A DNA stretch of 46,215 nucleotides, taken from positions 1 through 46,215 of the forward strand of contig CAKOXL010000007.1 of assembly GCA_934130105.1 (NCBI GenBank), given 5' to 3'. The DNA comes from an uncultured Bacilli bacterium (GTDB lineage Bacteria > Bacillota_I > Bacilli_A > RF39 > UBA660). How positions within the stretch are numbered: the stretch's first letter is position 1; each line of letters starts with the position of its first letter. The notes under the pieces were generated by a model, which saw only the letters and a list, made by a program, of their open reading frames with translations, was not told the DNA's origin and searched no databases. Positions 34,791 through 44,225 of this stretch are shown here, one piece after another. The position numbers and the translations under genes were made by a program.

Positions 34791-35369
34791 ATGTACACAA
34801 TTATTAAAAATACAGTTTATCAATACGAAATTAAAAAATCAAAATTTATCACTCTTATATATAGGGTTAACGATATAAATGAAGTTAAAACTTATCTTGC
34901 CAAAAATAAACAAGACTACCCTAACGCTACTCACTATTGTTTTGCATATAAAATAGGAAATATACAAAAATTTAGTGATGATAAAGAACCAAATGGTACA
35001 GCAGGAATGCCAATTATAGAAGTTATTAATAAGAAAAATCTTGATTATATATTATGTATTGTAATACGTTATTTTGGCGGTATAAAGCTTGGTAGCGGTG
35101 GTTTAATTAGAGCATATTCAAATGCTGTTAAAAATGCTATTTCAGAAGATAATATTGCTAAAATAGAAATAGGTTATTTAATTAAGATAGAAACCGATTA
35201 TGATAATCAAAAACAAATGGATTACATGTTAAAAGATAAAAAAATAACTAAAGAATTTAATGACAAAATAACCTACTATATAGAAATAAAAAAAGAAGAA
35301 CTTAGTCTCTTTTCCAAATACAACTATCAAATAATTAAAGAAATAATAATAGTTGATGAAAAAGATTAA
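34791..35369 (+). CDS. yvyE: YigZ/YvyE (IMPACT, UPF0029) family protein
   Basis: A 192-aa protein of the IMPACT family. The N-terminal domain shows KKSKFITLIYRV, the signature NATHYCFAYKIG and SDDKEPNGTAGMPI, then VIRYFGGIKLGSGGLIRAYSNA; the C-terminal DUF1949 part follows. The start is ATG 34791, preceded by GGTGAG; an in-frame TTG at 34779 is upstream. The molecular function is not settled; a link to translation stress comes from eukaryotic IMPACT. Confidence 0.92.
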   Translation: MYTIIKNTVYQYEIKKSKFITLIYRVNDINEVKTYLAKNKQDYPNATHYCFAYKIGNIQKFSDDKEPNGTAGMPIIEVINKKNLDYILCIVIRYFGGIKLGSGGLIRAYSNAVKNAISEDNIAKIEIGYLIKIETDYDNQKQMDYMLKDKKITKEFNDKITYYIEIKKEELSLFSKYNYQIIKEIIIVDEKD

Positions 35370-35378
35370 GTTCTTTTT
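35359..35378. terminator. Weak bidirectional hairpin between convergent stops
   Basis: AAAAAGA (35359-35365) and TCTTTTT (35372-35378) form a short A/U-rich stem that spans the yvyE stop codon and reaches the stop codon of the ZIP gene. It is weak but well placed to end both transcripts. Confidence 0.4.
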
Positions 35379-36129
35379 ATATGAATAATGTAAATACTAA
35401 TAATATTACTCCTAATAAGATTCCACTTATGGTAATTTTTTTATCTTTACTATTAATAATTTTAGGTAACAACTCCATTAAAACTATATATAGCATCATA
35501 CCAATTGTTAAAGTTATGGTAATACTTTCTAATATGTCCATAATACTAGTTAAATTAAATAAATAAACTAATAACCCACCAACAAAGGTTGATAGTGAAA
35601 TAGATAAAATAATCATTAAAGTATTTTTTCTACTATTATTTGATTTATAAAAAGTAGAAGCAATTACCATTCCAAGTGGAATATTATGTAAGCCAACACC
35701 AAGGCAAGCCATTAAACCTGCTTTTAAACTAGAACTAACTAATAAATATATAGCCATTCCCTCTATAATATTATGAATAACTAACGCAACACTTGATACT
35801 AGTCCAATATGTTTTAAATTTTTATCTTCATTATCATTATCAGTATCTAATCCATCATCATGATCTGGTATAAAATGATCTAATACCTTAAGGAAGATAA
35901 ATCCAATACTAGCACCAATCAAAATGTAGATTACATTGTATAACATATTGCCACTATTTATAACTTCAAATGCTTCTGGTAATAAATCAATTATAATTAA
36001 CATTGTCATAACACCGAATGCTAAACTAATAGAAAATAAAGTAAACTTTTCATTATTTTCAAATAAAAATACTATCATAGCACCAAATATAATAAATATT
36101 CCTAAAATAAGTGTTAATAATAATCCCAT
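35377..36129 (-). CDS. ZIP-family divalent metal transporter
   Basis: A 250-aa inner-membrane protein with eight predicted helices. The ZIP metal-path motifs are HNIIEGMAIY in helix IV and GLHNIPLGMVIA in helix V, and an acidic His-containing loop (DHFIPDHDDGLDTD) lies between helices III and IV. It probably imports zinc, perhaps also iron or manganese. The start is ATG 36129 (AGTAGG upstream), 14 bases after the uppP stop; a longer frame to 36198 would overlap uppP. Confidence 0.85.
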   Translation of the reverse strand: MGLLLTLILGIFIIFGAMIVFLFENNEKFTLFSISLAFGVMTMLIIIDLLPEAFEVINSGNMLYNVIYILIGASIGFIFLKVLDHFIPDHDDGLDTDNDNEDKNLKHIGLVSSVALVIHNIIEGMAIYLLVSSSLKAGLMACLGVGLHNIPLGMVIASTFYKSNNSRKNTLMIILSISLSTFVGGLLVYLFNLTSIMDILESITITLTIGMMLYIVLMELLPKIINSKDKKITISGILLGVILLVFTLFI

Positions 36130-36143
36130 TTTTTGCCTACTTT

Positions 36144-36959
36144 CTACTTTATCAAAGTATATATAATAACGATTACCCCAAGTACTAAACGATACCACAT
36201 AAATACTTTAAAGTCATGTTTTTTAATATATTTTAATAAAAATTCAATACATAATAAACCAGATATAAAAGCTACTAATACTCCAATTATAAAAATGCTT
36301 AAATTACTAGCAATAACTTGAATAGTTGCACTATCAAAAATAGACAAGATAACAGCTCCAAAAACAACCGGAGCGGATAAATAAAATGAAAACTTACTAG
36401 CATCTTCCCTATTTATTTTTAATTTTCTAGCTGCTGCTATTGTTGTACCACTTCTAGAAAAGCCAGGAATAAGAGCAAATACTTGACTACAGCCAATTAA
36501 AATAGCATCTTTAATATTCATAGTAGTTAAATCTTTTTCCTGTTTTGAACTTTTATCAACTAAATAAATTATTGCACCCATAATAATTAGTGCCATACCT
36601 ATTAAAATAAAATTACTTCTAATAGCATTTTCAATAGTACTTTCAAATAAAACGCCAATAATAGCAGCCGGTATAGTAGCAACTACAATATACCAAAACA
36701 ATTTACCATCACTAGTTTTAGTGCCTTTAGTAATACCTGATAATACCATTTTCCAAAAATCCTTAAAAAAGTAAACAACTATTGCTAAAAGTGTACCAAA
36801 ATGAAGTGCTATATCAAAAGCAAGTGCTATATCGCCAGTTACACTACTAGCACCTATTCCAAACAAATCTCTAAAAATAATCAAATGAGCACTAGATGAA
36901 ATAGGCAAAAATTCAGCTATTCCCTGAATAATTGCCAATATAATAATTCCAATATCCAT
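36144..36959 (-). CDS. uppP: Undecaprenyl-diphosphatase UppP
   Basis: Converts undecaprenyl diphosphate to the monophosphate carrier for cell-wall synthesis and gives bacitracin tolerance. The 271-aa membrane protein has the active-site motifs GIAEFLPISSSAHLII (13-28) and PGFSRSGTT. Its ATG follows the stop of the DUF368/PopT gene by one base, with GGGG as ribosome binding site, so the two are translated together. Confidence 0.95.
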   Translation of the reverse strand: MDIGIIILAIIQGIAEFLPISSSAHLIIFRDLFGIGASSVTGDIALAFDIALHFGTLLAIVVYFFKDFWKMVLSGITKGTKTSDGKLFWYIVVATIPAAIIGVLFESTIENAIRSNFILIGMALIIMGAIIYLVDKSSKQEKDLTTMNIKDAILIGCSQVFALIPGFSRSGTTIAAARKLKINREDASKFSFYLSAPVVFGAVILSIFDSATIQVIASNLSIFIIGVLVAFISGLLCIEFLLKYIKKHDFKVFMWYRLVLGVIVIIYTLIK

Positions 36960-36960
36960 A

Positions 36961-37827
36961 TTATTTTTCCCCTAACTTATATCCTGCAAAAATTCCTAAC
37001 AGTAAAAATATAATGCCAACTATAACTTGAACAGGTGTAAATGTTACACTACCTATTTCATGATATATAGAAACAGGAATAGCAAAAATACTAGCTATAA
37101 TGAAACCTAATACCCCAAAATATGTCTTAGCCTCATATTTATTAAATAACCACTCAATTAATTTTGCAATTAATACCATTCCGATTAAAACACCAATTCC
37201 AAAGAACATAGCAATTAAAAAGTTAGGAAGTATATTTTTCAAATGACTTAAATCTTTAATGACGTTAACAAGTGGCAAATAATATCCAAGCAACATAAGT
37301 ACTAGTGAACCACTTATCCCAGGTATTACCATAGTTGCAGCAGTAATAATACCAATTACTAATAAAAATATATAGCCTAAAGCATTTAAATTAGAAAAGT
37401 CAGCACTACCTAAAGTACTACCAAAAATTTCTTTTGAGAAAGCAAGAACCATTACTAATAAAAATGTTAAAACCATTATGACATAGCTTGATACTTGTTT
37501 TGTCTCTTTGGTATTTTTTACTTTTTTTACTAGCATAGGAACACCACCAGTTACAAGCCCCATAAAAAATAAAGTTGTAGGAATAGGATAATTATTAAAG
37601 CAGCTAGTAATTAAATTACTCATCGTTAAAATTGACAAACCTATACCAATAAAAATAGGAAGTAAAAATTTAATATTTTCCTTTAAATTAGAAAAGAAAT
37701 GACTAATAGCTCCAATAAAAGATTCATATATGCCAAGTGTTAAAGCAAGTGTTCCACCACTAACACCAGGAATAATATTAGCAATTCCCATAATAAACCC
37801 CTTGATTACCAACATAACATTTTTCAT
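36961..37827 (-). CDS. popT: DUF368/PopT-family undecaprenyl-phosphate translocase
   Basis: A 288-aa membrane protein with about eight helices and two internally repeated motifs, IANIIPGVSGGTLALTLGIYE near residue 15 and MVIPGISGSLVLMLLGYY near 165. That duplicated IPG[VI]SG pattern marks the DUF368 family, members of which (PopT) return undecaprenyl phosphate to the cytoplasmic face. Adjacency to uppP, with one base between, fits carrier-lipid recycling: dephosphorylation outside, then flipping inwards. AAGGAG precedes the ATG. Confidence 0.87.
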   Translation of the reverse strand: MKNVMLVIKGFIMGIANIIPGVSGGTLALTLGIYESFIGAISHFFSNLKENIKFLLPIFIGIGLSILTMSNLITSCFNNYPIPTTLFFMGLVTGGVPMLVKKVKNTKETKQVSSYVIMVLTFLLVMVLAFSKEIFGSTLGSADFSNLNALGYIFLLVIGIITAATMVIPGISGSLVLMLLGYYLPLVNVIKDLSHLKNILPNFLIAMFFGIGVLIGMVLIAKLIEWLFNKYEAKTYFGVLGFIIASIFAIPVSIYHEIGSVTFTPVQVIVGIIFLLLGIFAGYKLGEK

Positions 37828-37857
37828 AAAATCTCCTTTTTATTAACAGTTTATTTA

Positions 37858-37866
37858 ATTATAACA
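37858..37866 (-). promoter_or_regulatory. Extended -10 promoter for popT-uppP-ZIP
   Basis: The minus strand reads TGTTATAAT, an extended -10 element (TGN plus TATAAT), about 30 bases before the popT ATG. No good -35 is seen. Confidence 0.5.
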
Positions 37867-37897
37867 TAACCACTATTAAAATGTATATTTCAAAAAA

Positions 37898-38749
37898 CTA
37901 TAATATTGACTTATAAAATTTTTTTATATCTTCTTCTTCTTTTAAATACAAATCAAATAATGAATCTTTTAATTTTACATCATCTATTTCTATAATACTT
38001 TTTATAATACTAGAAAAATCGGCTTCTAAAAGTATATTAAAGATTTTAATCATATCAGGATAGTCTTCTAATAAATCATAAATTCCCCTTTTAGTATTTT
38101 GAACAACAATTAACGGATTACAGTAAACATCGATTTCATCTCCAACTTCGTTATAATAAGACCAAACATTTTTATCAAGCAAACATAACTCGTTATCATA
38201 TAATGGCGCTAAATCACCTGTTTCAGTATTTATTTGCATATTATTTTGATGTCTATCTTTTTGTCCTAAGTATAAATCAAGTGCTATCATTTTTAAATAT
38301 TTGCTAACTACAATTGAAGGAAAATACTGCATTAATTCTCTAAAAGTACTATCAGCATACTTTTTCTTAGTAAATCGATTAGAAACAACCGTCATTCTAT
38401 GAATTAAACAGCTATTATCAACTCTTTCTATTTTCTTTTCTGCTAAAATATTTCCCATAAAGGTATAACTACCATTACTAATAGAAAAAAGGCTCTGTGA
38501 TAATGACAAAAAATTATCATCATCTTCTCTACAAATTAAGCTTGGGCAACACAATAAATCTATTTTTTTAGCTAGTTCTTCAAATATTTTAGTATTAATA
38601 TAACACTGAATATCTATTGGTTTAACAAAGTAAGTAACATTTTCTATCTTGGCTAATCTTAAAAATTCATAGTTTGACCTAGAAATATTTAATTTTTCTC
38701 TTTCAGAGATACTTGGCTCATATATTTTTATATTTGATATATCAATCAT
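37898..38749 (-). CDS. Solo HipA-like kinase-fold protein
   Basis: A 283-aa soluble protein. Around residues 180-215 it carries LYLGQKDRHQNNMQIN followed by DLAPLYDNELCLL. The DRHxxN then aPxYD arrangement is the catalytic and metal-binding signature of HipA/CtkA-type and PI3/4-kinase-like folds. The HipA N-terminal domain is absent and no HipB-type DNA-binding partner is adjacent, so a toxin-antitoxin role is not supported. The start is ATG 38749, one base after the pyrophosphatase stop; the longer frame overlaps that gene. Coupled expression with the pyrophosphatase is likely. Substrate is unknown, and it could be a pseudokinase. Confidence 0.62.
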   Translation of the reverse strand: MIDISNIKIYEPSISEREKLNISRSNYEFLRLAKIENVTYFVKPIDIQCYINTKIFEELAKKIDLLCCPSLICREDDDNFLSLSQSLFSISNGSYTFMGNILAEKKIERVDNSCLIHRMTVVSNRFTKKKYADSTFRELMQYFPSIVVSKYLKMIALDLYLGQKDRHQNNMQINTETGDLAPLYDNELCLLDKNVWSYYNEVGDEIDVYCNPLIVVQNTKRGIYDLLEDYPDMIKIFNILLEADFSSIIKSIIEIDDVKLKDSLFDLYLKEEEDIKKFYKSIL

Positions 38750-38750
38750 A

Positions 38751-40367
38751 CTAGAAAATAGAATCCATAACAGCTGGAACAATTTGTTTTTTTCTTGATA
38801 CTACGCCTTCAACATAATATCCTTGTTCTATATTTTCTATATTAAATGAATCAGCTATTATATCCTTTTCATTATCAGTATAAAGAAGATAACTACCATT
38901 ATTAATAATATCAGTAACCACTAATAAAACTAAACGATAATTTTTACTCTTAGCAAGACTATTTATGTAATCAATATATTCTTGTTTACGTTTAAATACA
39001 GAATCAATATCTAAAGTAAATACTTGACTAATAGCAAAAGTTAAATCATCTTTGCTAAATGCTTTGATATCAGTATTAACTATTTCTTCTATTGTTTTAC
39101 CCTCTAATGATGTACCTGCTTTAAACATATCAAGTGCATATTTGTGATAATCAATTCCAATATATTCTGCTAATTCTAAAACAGCTTCTTCATCCAATTT
39201 AGTAGTAGTAGGACTAGTTAATGCTAATGTATCAGATAATATTCCAGATAACATTAAACCAGCTATATTTTTTGGAATTTCAACTAAATTTTCATGATAC
39301 ATCTGATAAATAATTGTATTAGTACTACCTACTGACATATTTCTAAAATTAATTGGATTTTTAGTAGAAATATTACCAATTTTATGATGATCTACAATTT
39401 CAACGATTTCAGCTTCATCAAGTCCTTCAGCACTTTGTTCAAGTTCATTATGATCTACTAAAATAACCTTTTTCTGATTTTTATCATCTATTTCAGTAAT
39501 ACGAATTAGACCTTTACAAACACCATCTCTACCTATTATTGGATAATTATTATGTTTTAATTTACTGGTCTTAACTATAAAATCATCATAATAAGTATCT
39601 TCATCAAACGTATATTGTCTATCAGCAGGAATAATAGTAGATAAATAGTTAGCATTTCCAATTACTTTAACAGTATGGAAAGTATCAAAATTAGTACGAA
39701 TAATATTTATTTTATTTTTTCTAGCTATTTCTAAATGTTCGCTCTTTATTTCGCTATTTCCAACAATAATTAGTAATTTAACACCAGACATAACTGCATA
39801 TTCAATTACACTATGGCGATCTCCAACTATTAATATATTGTCTTTTTCAAGTTTAACCATATTTAAAAAAGTACTACTACGATAAGAAGCAGCTAAAACA
39901 TTGCCAACTATTTCATCATCAAACTTTAATACTTCTTCACCATTTAATGTTTTTAAAATATTATCATATGAAGTATATAAATTATTAAAATCACCATTGA
40001 TTAAATTTTTAACGATCATTTTTACCGTAACAAGGCCAATAAATTTTTTATCACTATCAACAACAGGTACACCAGTAATTCCTCTATCAAGCATATAATT
40101 ATATGCTTCACCAATAGAAATATTTTTATCAACAAAATAATCTTTGTGATAATTTAAATCTTTTAATTGAAGTTTAACATCATCTAATAAGACTGGTGCT
40201 TTAGTATCAAAATACTTTAACACATACTTTGTCTCATCATTTACTTCCCCTATTCTAGCTGCAACAGTATGCATACCAAGTTGATTTTTTAAGTATGATA
40301 GGCTAATTGCACTAGTTATTGCATCAGTATCTGGTTTCTGATGCCCAAAAACATAAACTTTTTCCAT
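38751..40367 (-). CDS. Manganese-dependent (family II) inorganic pyrophosphatase with CBS and DRTGG insert
   Basis: Hydrolyses pyrophosphate in the cytoplasm. The 538-aa protein is the long, regulated form. DHH motifs are GHQKPDTDAI near the N terminus, VDHNE and the VDHHKIG signature; between them lies an insert with two CBS motifs (SIGEAYNYMLDRGITGVPVVD, and NHNNYPIIGRDG-like) flanking a DRTGG-type region. In this family CBS pairs bind adenine nucleotides that inhibit or activate the enzyme. The DHHA2 domain closes the chain. A consensus promoter lies 44-72 bases upstream. Confidence 0.92.
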   Translation of the reverse strand: MEKVYVFGHQKPDTDAITSAISLSYLKNQLGMHTVAARIGEVNDETKYVLKYFDTKAPVLLDDVKLQLKDLNYHKDYFVDKNISIGEAYNYMLDRGITGVPVVDSDKKFIGLVTVKMIVKNLINGDFNNLYTSYDNILKTLNGEEVLKFDDEIVGNVLAASYRSSTFLNMVKLEKDNILIVGDRHSVIEYAVMSGVKLLIIVGNSEIKSEHLEIARKNKINIIRTNFDTFHTVKVIGNANYLSTIIPADRQYTFDEDTYYDDFIVKTSKLKHNNYPIIGRDGVCKGLIRITEIDDKNQKKVILVDHNELEQSAEGLDEAEIVEIVDHHKIGNISTKNPINFRNMSVGSTNTIIYQMYHENLVEIPKNIAGLMLSGILSDTLALTSPTTTKLDEEAVLELAEYIGIDYHKYALDMFKAGTSLEGKTIEEIVNTDIKAFSKDDLTFAISQVFTLDIDSVFKRKQEYIDYINSLAKSKNYRLVLLVVTDIINNGSYLLYTDNEKDIIADSFNIENIEQGYYVEGVVSRKKQIVPAVMDSIF

Positions 40368-40410
40368 AAATAATTACCTCAATTCCCATTTATAAAATAA
40401 ATCATCCTAG

Positions 40411-40439
40411 ATTATACAACATTTTACAGTAATTTACAA
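40411..40439 (-). promoter_or_regulatory. Promoter of the pyrophosphatase gene
   Basis: Minus-strand TTGTAA (40439-40434), 17-base spacer, TATAAT (40416-40411). Confidence 0.78.
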
Positions 40440-40500
40440 TTAAAATAAAAGAATAATTTTTAAACTTTATCTATTTATAAATAGTAATACGCTTTTAGCT

Positions 40501-40533
40501 AAACAAAAAGTAGGCTCTATCTTAGCCTACTTT
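40501..40533 (-). terminator. Terminator of pheST
   Basis: On the minus strand a 10-bp stem AAAGTAGGCT/AGCCTACTTT (arms 40533-40524 and 40516-40507) with a 7-nt loop is followed by TTTTGTTT, 10 bases after the pheT stop. Confidence 0.85.
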
Positions 40534-40542
40534 ATTAACTAA

Positions 40543-42912
40543 TTATTTATCTCTTACTTTAGCATTTAATTTATTTTCAACACCAACTATAATTCTATTA
40601 AAGATTTCCATTACTTCTTCTTCATTTAATGTTCTGGTTTGATCTTCAAAGGTTAATGCAAAAGCTACTGATTTTTCATCATTTGCTAATTTTTCACCTT
40701 CATAAACATCGAAGATAGAAATAGATTTAAGAAGTCTTCCCCCTTCTTTTTTAATAACTGCCATAATATCACTAGCTGGTATTTTTTTATTTACTACAAA
40801 AGCAACATCTTTATGAATGCCAGGGAATTTAGAAATTTCTTTATATTGCATCTGTTTTACTCTAAATGAGAATAACTTATCTAAATTGATTTCCAAAGCA
40901 TAAATATCATCTTTTGTAACGCTCGGATGAACTTTACCAATAATACCAATTTTTACATTATTTAAAATAATAGATGCACTTTGACCTGGATGGAATTCAT
41001 TAGGAATATCTTCTACTTTTAAACTATAACGATTTTGATAACCTAAATAATCTAATAATTCTTCTAAAATTCCTTTTAAAGTGTAGAAATTTACTTTTTT
41101 AGTATTTAATCCTAAAGTATAAGTACCTGTCATCAAAATAGCTAATTTACTTTCTTCTTGATAACTATCTTCTACTTTACCAAAGCAAGCTCCAATTTCA
41201 TAGATTGAAATATCTTTATTTCCTCTAGCTTTATTATATTCATAAATCATCATTAGTGATGGAATAATACTATGACGAAGTGTATTTCTATCTTCACTCA
41301 TTGGATCTAATACTTTTATTGCTTCAAACTCATCATTTGTATATTTTTTTACTTCTGATTCTGGTATTAAAGCATAACTTAAAGTTTCATTTAAACCAAG
41401 AGAAGCTAATTTATTACGAATTATACGTTTGTTTTTATTTACATACCCTGGTTTAATTGGAAGAGTCATTTGCTTTCCTACAATGTTATCAATACCATAA
41501 ATTCTACCAACTTCTTCAATCAAATCTTCTGTAATAGAGATATCTACTCTTCTAGTTGGAACCGTTACTAAAATTTCGTGATTATTATCTTCATATGTAA
41601 AACCTAAACGAGTAAAAATATCAAGAATAGTATTTTTTTCTAATGTGATACCTAACACTTTGTTGATTTTTTCAACCGTAATTGGCACAACTTCATCACT
41701 CATGTCAAGAGTATTATATTCTACCATTCCACCAACTATTTCAGCATCAGCATATTTTTCTAATAAATGGCAACTTCTAGCAATAGCCATATAAGTTCTT
41801 TTTGGATCAAGACCTTTTTCAAAACGATTACTTGCTTCACTTCTTAATATTTTTTTACTAGTTTTACGTACTAAAGTAGGATTAAAAATAGCAGATTCAA
41901 TAATAATATCTTTAGTATCTTCTTCTATTTCAGTAGTAAGTCCTCCCATGACACCAGCAAGTCCAACAGCTTCTGTATCATTTGAAATTACGATATCACT
42001 ATCTGATAATGTTCTTTCAATGTTATCTAAAGTAGTTAATTTTTCATCTTCATAAGCCATTCTTACTGTTAAAACATCACCTAAACGATTACTATCATAA
42101 TAATGTAGAGGTTGGCCTGTTTCAAGCATTACATAGTTACTAATATCTACTACATTATTAATTGGACGAATTCCTGATGCGATTAAACGATTTTTAATAA
42201 AGTCCGGGCTTTCCTTAATCACTACATTCTTTACCTTTTTAGCTAGGAATAAAGGACAGTTTTCCGTCTTTATATCAATACTGAATGAATTATTAATGTC
42301 ATCACTATTTTCATGAAAACTTAAATCCATTGGCTTTACCTTTTTATCATATAAAGCACCGATTTCATAAGCCATACCTAAAATACTTAATAAATCGCCT
42401 CTATTAGAAGTAAGTTCAAAATCAATTACTTCATCATCTAATCCTAGGTATTTAATAGGATCATCTCCAACGATAGCATTACTATCTAACTCATGGATAC
42501 CATTTACATCTTTCTCTGTTAAAAATTTATGTTCAAGGCCAAGTTCAGCAATAGAACATAGCATTCCATTTGATTCTTCGCCGCGAATAACACCTTTTTT
42601 AATAACACCACCAGGTAATAATGCTCCATTTAAAGCAACAATTACCTTTAATCCTGTTCTAACATTAGGAGCACCACATACAATTTGAAGAATCTCATTA
42701 CCAACATTTACCTTGCATACATGCAAATGATCACTATCAGGGTGATTAATACATTCTATTACTTCTCCTACTACTAAATTGGTAGCATTAATTAACTTCC
42801 CGCAACTATCATATTCATTACCAATTCCAGTCATAGCTTCTGCTAAATCTTTTATAGTTACATTATCAGGAATATCAACATAGTCACTAACAAATTTTCT
42901 ACTTAATTTCAT
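40543..42912 (-). CDS. pheT: Phenylalanyl-tRNA synthetase beta subunit
   Basis: The 789-aa beta chain of the tetrameric PheRS. It has an N-terminal tRNA-binding EMAP-like domain (NLVVGEVIECINHPDSDHLHVCKV), the B3/B4 editing domain (RPINNVVDISNYVMLETGQPLH), B5, and the C-terminal anticodon-binding ferredoxin fold (YKEISKFPGIHKDVAFVV). The start is ATG 42912, with AAAGGATG upstream; it overlaps the pheS end by 14 bases. Confidence 0.96.
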   Translation of the reverse strand: MKLSRKFVSDYVDIPDNVTIKDLAEAMTGIGNEYDSCGKLINATNLVVGEVIECINHPDSDHLHVCKVNVGNEILQIVCGAPNVRTGLKVIVALNGALLPGGVIKKGVIRGEESNGMLCSIAELGLEHKFLTEKDVNGIHELDSNAIVGDDPIKYLGLDDEVIDFELTSNRGDLLSILGMAYEIGALYDKKVKPMDLSFHENSDDINNSFSIDIKTENCPLFLAKKVKNVVIKESPDFIKNRLIASGIRPINNVVDISNYVMLETGQPLHYYDSNRLGDVLTVRMAYEDEKLTTLDNIERTLSDSDIVISNDTEAVGLAGVMGGLTTEIEEDTKDIIIESAIFNPTLVRKTSKKILRSEASNRFEKGLDPKRTYMAIARSCHLLEKYADAEIVGGMVEYNTLDMSDEVVPITVEKINKVLGITLEKNTILDIFTRLGFTYEDNNHEILVTVPTRRVDISITEDLIEEVGRIYGIDNIVGKQMTLPIKPGYVNKNKRIIRNKLASLGLNETLSYALIPESEVKKYTNDEFEAIKVLDPMSEDRNTLRHSIIPSLMMIYEYNKARGNKDISIYEIGACFGKVEDSYQEESKLAILMTGTYTLGLNTKKVNFYTLKGILEELLDYLGYQNRYSLKVEDIPNEFHPGQSASIILNNVKIGIIGKVHPSVTKDDIYALEINLDKLFSFRVKQMQYKEISKFPGIHKDVAFVVNKKIPASDIMAVIKKEGGRLLKSISIFDVYEGEKLANDEKSVAFALTFEDQTRTLNEEEVMEIFNRIIVGVENKLNAKVRDK

Positions 42913-43951
42913 TTTCTTCATCCTTTCTATCAAACTGTTCTAAGAAACGGATATCGTTTGTATATAAATAACGGATATCAGGAATTGCATATCTAAACAT
43001 AGCGAAACGATCTAATCCAGTACCGAAAGCAAATCCAGTCCAAACCTCTGGGTCATATCCTCCCATTCTAAGTACATTAGGGTGAACCATACCAGCGCCT
43101 AATACTTCAATCCAGCCTGTTTGTTTACATAAGCTACAACCTTTGCCACCGCATTTAAAGCAGCTTACATCTACTTCTACACTAGGTTCTGTAAATGGAA
43201 AGAAGCTTGGTCTAAATCTTACTTTAGTATTTTCTCCCAACATTTTCTTAGCAAATAACTCTAAAGTTCCCTTTAAATCGGCTAAAGAAATATCTTTATC
43301 GATTACTAAACCTTCTACTTGACCGAATTGATGAGAATGGGTAGCATCATCATCACGACGATAAACCTTACCTGGACAAATCATACGAATTGGTGTTTTT
43401 TCCTCATTCTTTTGCATCGTTCTTGCTTGTACACTAGAAGTTTGTGTTCTAAGTAAATATTCAGTATCAATATAGAAAGTATCTTGAGCATCTCTTGCTG
43501 GGTGACCTAATGGTACATTTAGTCTTTGAAAACAATTTTCATCAGTTTCAAGTTCTGGTCCATCTACTACATCATAACCCATTGATACAAAGAAATCTTC
43601 AACATCTTCAATAATACGGTTAAATGGATGACGACTTCCTTTTTTTATTTTTTCACTAGGTAAACTAACGTCAATAGTATCATTAGCTAATTTTTCTGCT
43701 AATTCAATTTCTTTTATCTCTGTTTCCTTTTTATTAATCATATCTGTTACATAGATTCTTGCTTCATTAGAAAGCTTACCAAGTTCTTTCTTATCTTCAA
43801 TAGATAACTCACGCATATTACTAGTTAACTCTGTAACAAGACCTTTTTTACCTAGATATTTTACTTTTAAATCACCTAGTTCTTTAAGTGATGAAATATT
43901 ACTAATATCATTTAATATTTCTTCTTTAATGCTATTTACTTTTTCATTCAT
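42899..43951 (-). CDS. pheS: Phenylalanyl-tRNA synthetase alpha subunit
   Basis: The 350-aa catalytic subunit. It has an N-terminal coiled coil that grips tRNA, then class II motif 2 (CPGKVYRRDDDATHSHQFGQVEG), a Cys cluster (CFKCGGKGCSLC), and motif 3 (GFAFGTGLDRFAMFRY). The start is ATG 43951 with AAAGGAGG 5 bases upstream; the in-frame extension to 43996 is simply translated T-box sequence. It forms an operon with pheT. Confidence 0.97.
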   Translation of the reverse strand: MNEKVNSIKEEILNDISNISSLKELGDLKVKYLGKKGLVTELTSNMRELSIEDKKELGKLSNEARIYVTDMINKKETEIKEIELAEKLANDTIDVSLPSEKIKKGSRHPFNRIIEDVEDFFVSMGYDVVDGPELETDENCFQRLNVPLGHPARDAQDTFYIDTEYLLRTQTSSVQARTMQKNEEKTPIRMICPGKVYRRDDDATHSHQFGQVEGLVIDKDISLADLKGTLELFAKKMLGENTKVRFRPSFFPFTEPSVEVDVSCFKCGGKGCSLCKQTGWIEVLGAGMVHPNVLRMGGYDPEVWTGFAFGTGLDRFAMFRYAIPDIRYLYTNDIRFLEQFDRKDEENEIK

Positions 43952-43956
43952 AAAAA

Positions 43957-44190
43957 TCCTCCTTTCAATGACAAAGAAAAAGCAGTTACCTGCCATAAGG
44001 GCGAGATAACCGCGGTACCACCTTAATTATAGATTTCTCTATATCTTATCTTCTTAACGTGAAGTATCCGTCTATAATAGAAACTCATAAGGTGAATTCA
44101 TAAGTTTTTATAATCTGTTTGCACCAACCACAGACTCTCTTAATATAAAATATCTTATTACTATTTCTTAGTCATTGTTTTTCAACTGAT
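43957..44190 (-). ncRNA. T-box leader of pheST, Phe specifier UUC
   Basis: The core AAGGTGGTACCGCGGTT is at 44024-44008. The terminator pairs GCGGTTATC with GGTAACTGC, followed by TTTTTC. Stem I shows AGAGAGTCTG, GGTTGGTG and the specifier loop GAA-TTC-A, with UUC at 44096-44094. The specifier matches the amino acid of the downstream enzyme. Confidence 0.94.
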
Positions 44191-44196
44191 AGTTAG

Positions 44197-44225
44197 ATTA
44201 TATAACTTTTTTACCTATTTGTAAA
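44197..44225 (-). promoter_or_regulatory. Promoter of pheST
   Basis: Minus-strand TTTACA (44225-44220), 17-base spacer, TATAAT (44202-44197), giving a predicted start near 44190. I see no gene or strong structure in the remaining stretch 44226-44398. Confidence 0.8.

Noticed and set aside
35936..36321. Short plus-strand open frames opposite the ZIP and uppP genes
   Set aside because: They are antisense to conserved membrane protein genes, with no ribosome binding site, and AT-rich composition explains them.
37898..38749. Classification as a HipBA toxin-antitoxin system
   Set aside because: No helix-turn-helix partner is adjacent and the HipA N-terminal domain is missing, so only a HipA-like fold is claimed.
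43952..43996. N-terminal extension of PheS (15 extra codons)
   Set aside because: It lies in the T-box terminator and leader; AAAGGAGG is placed for the ATG at 43951.
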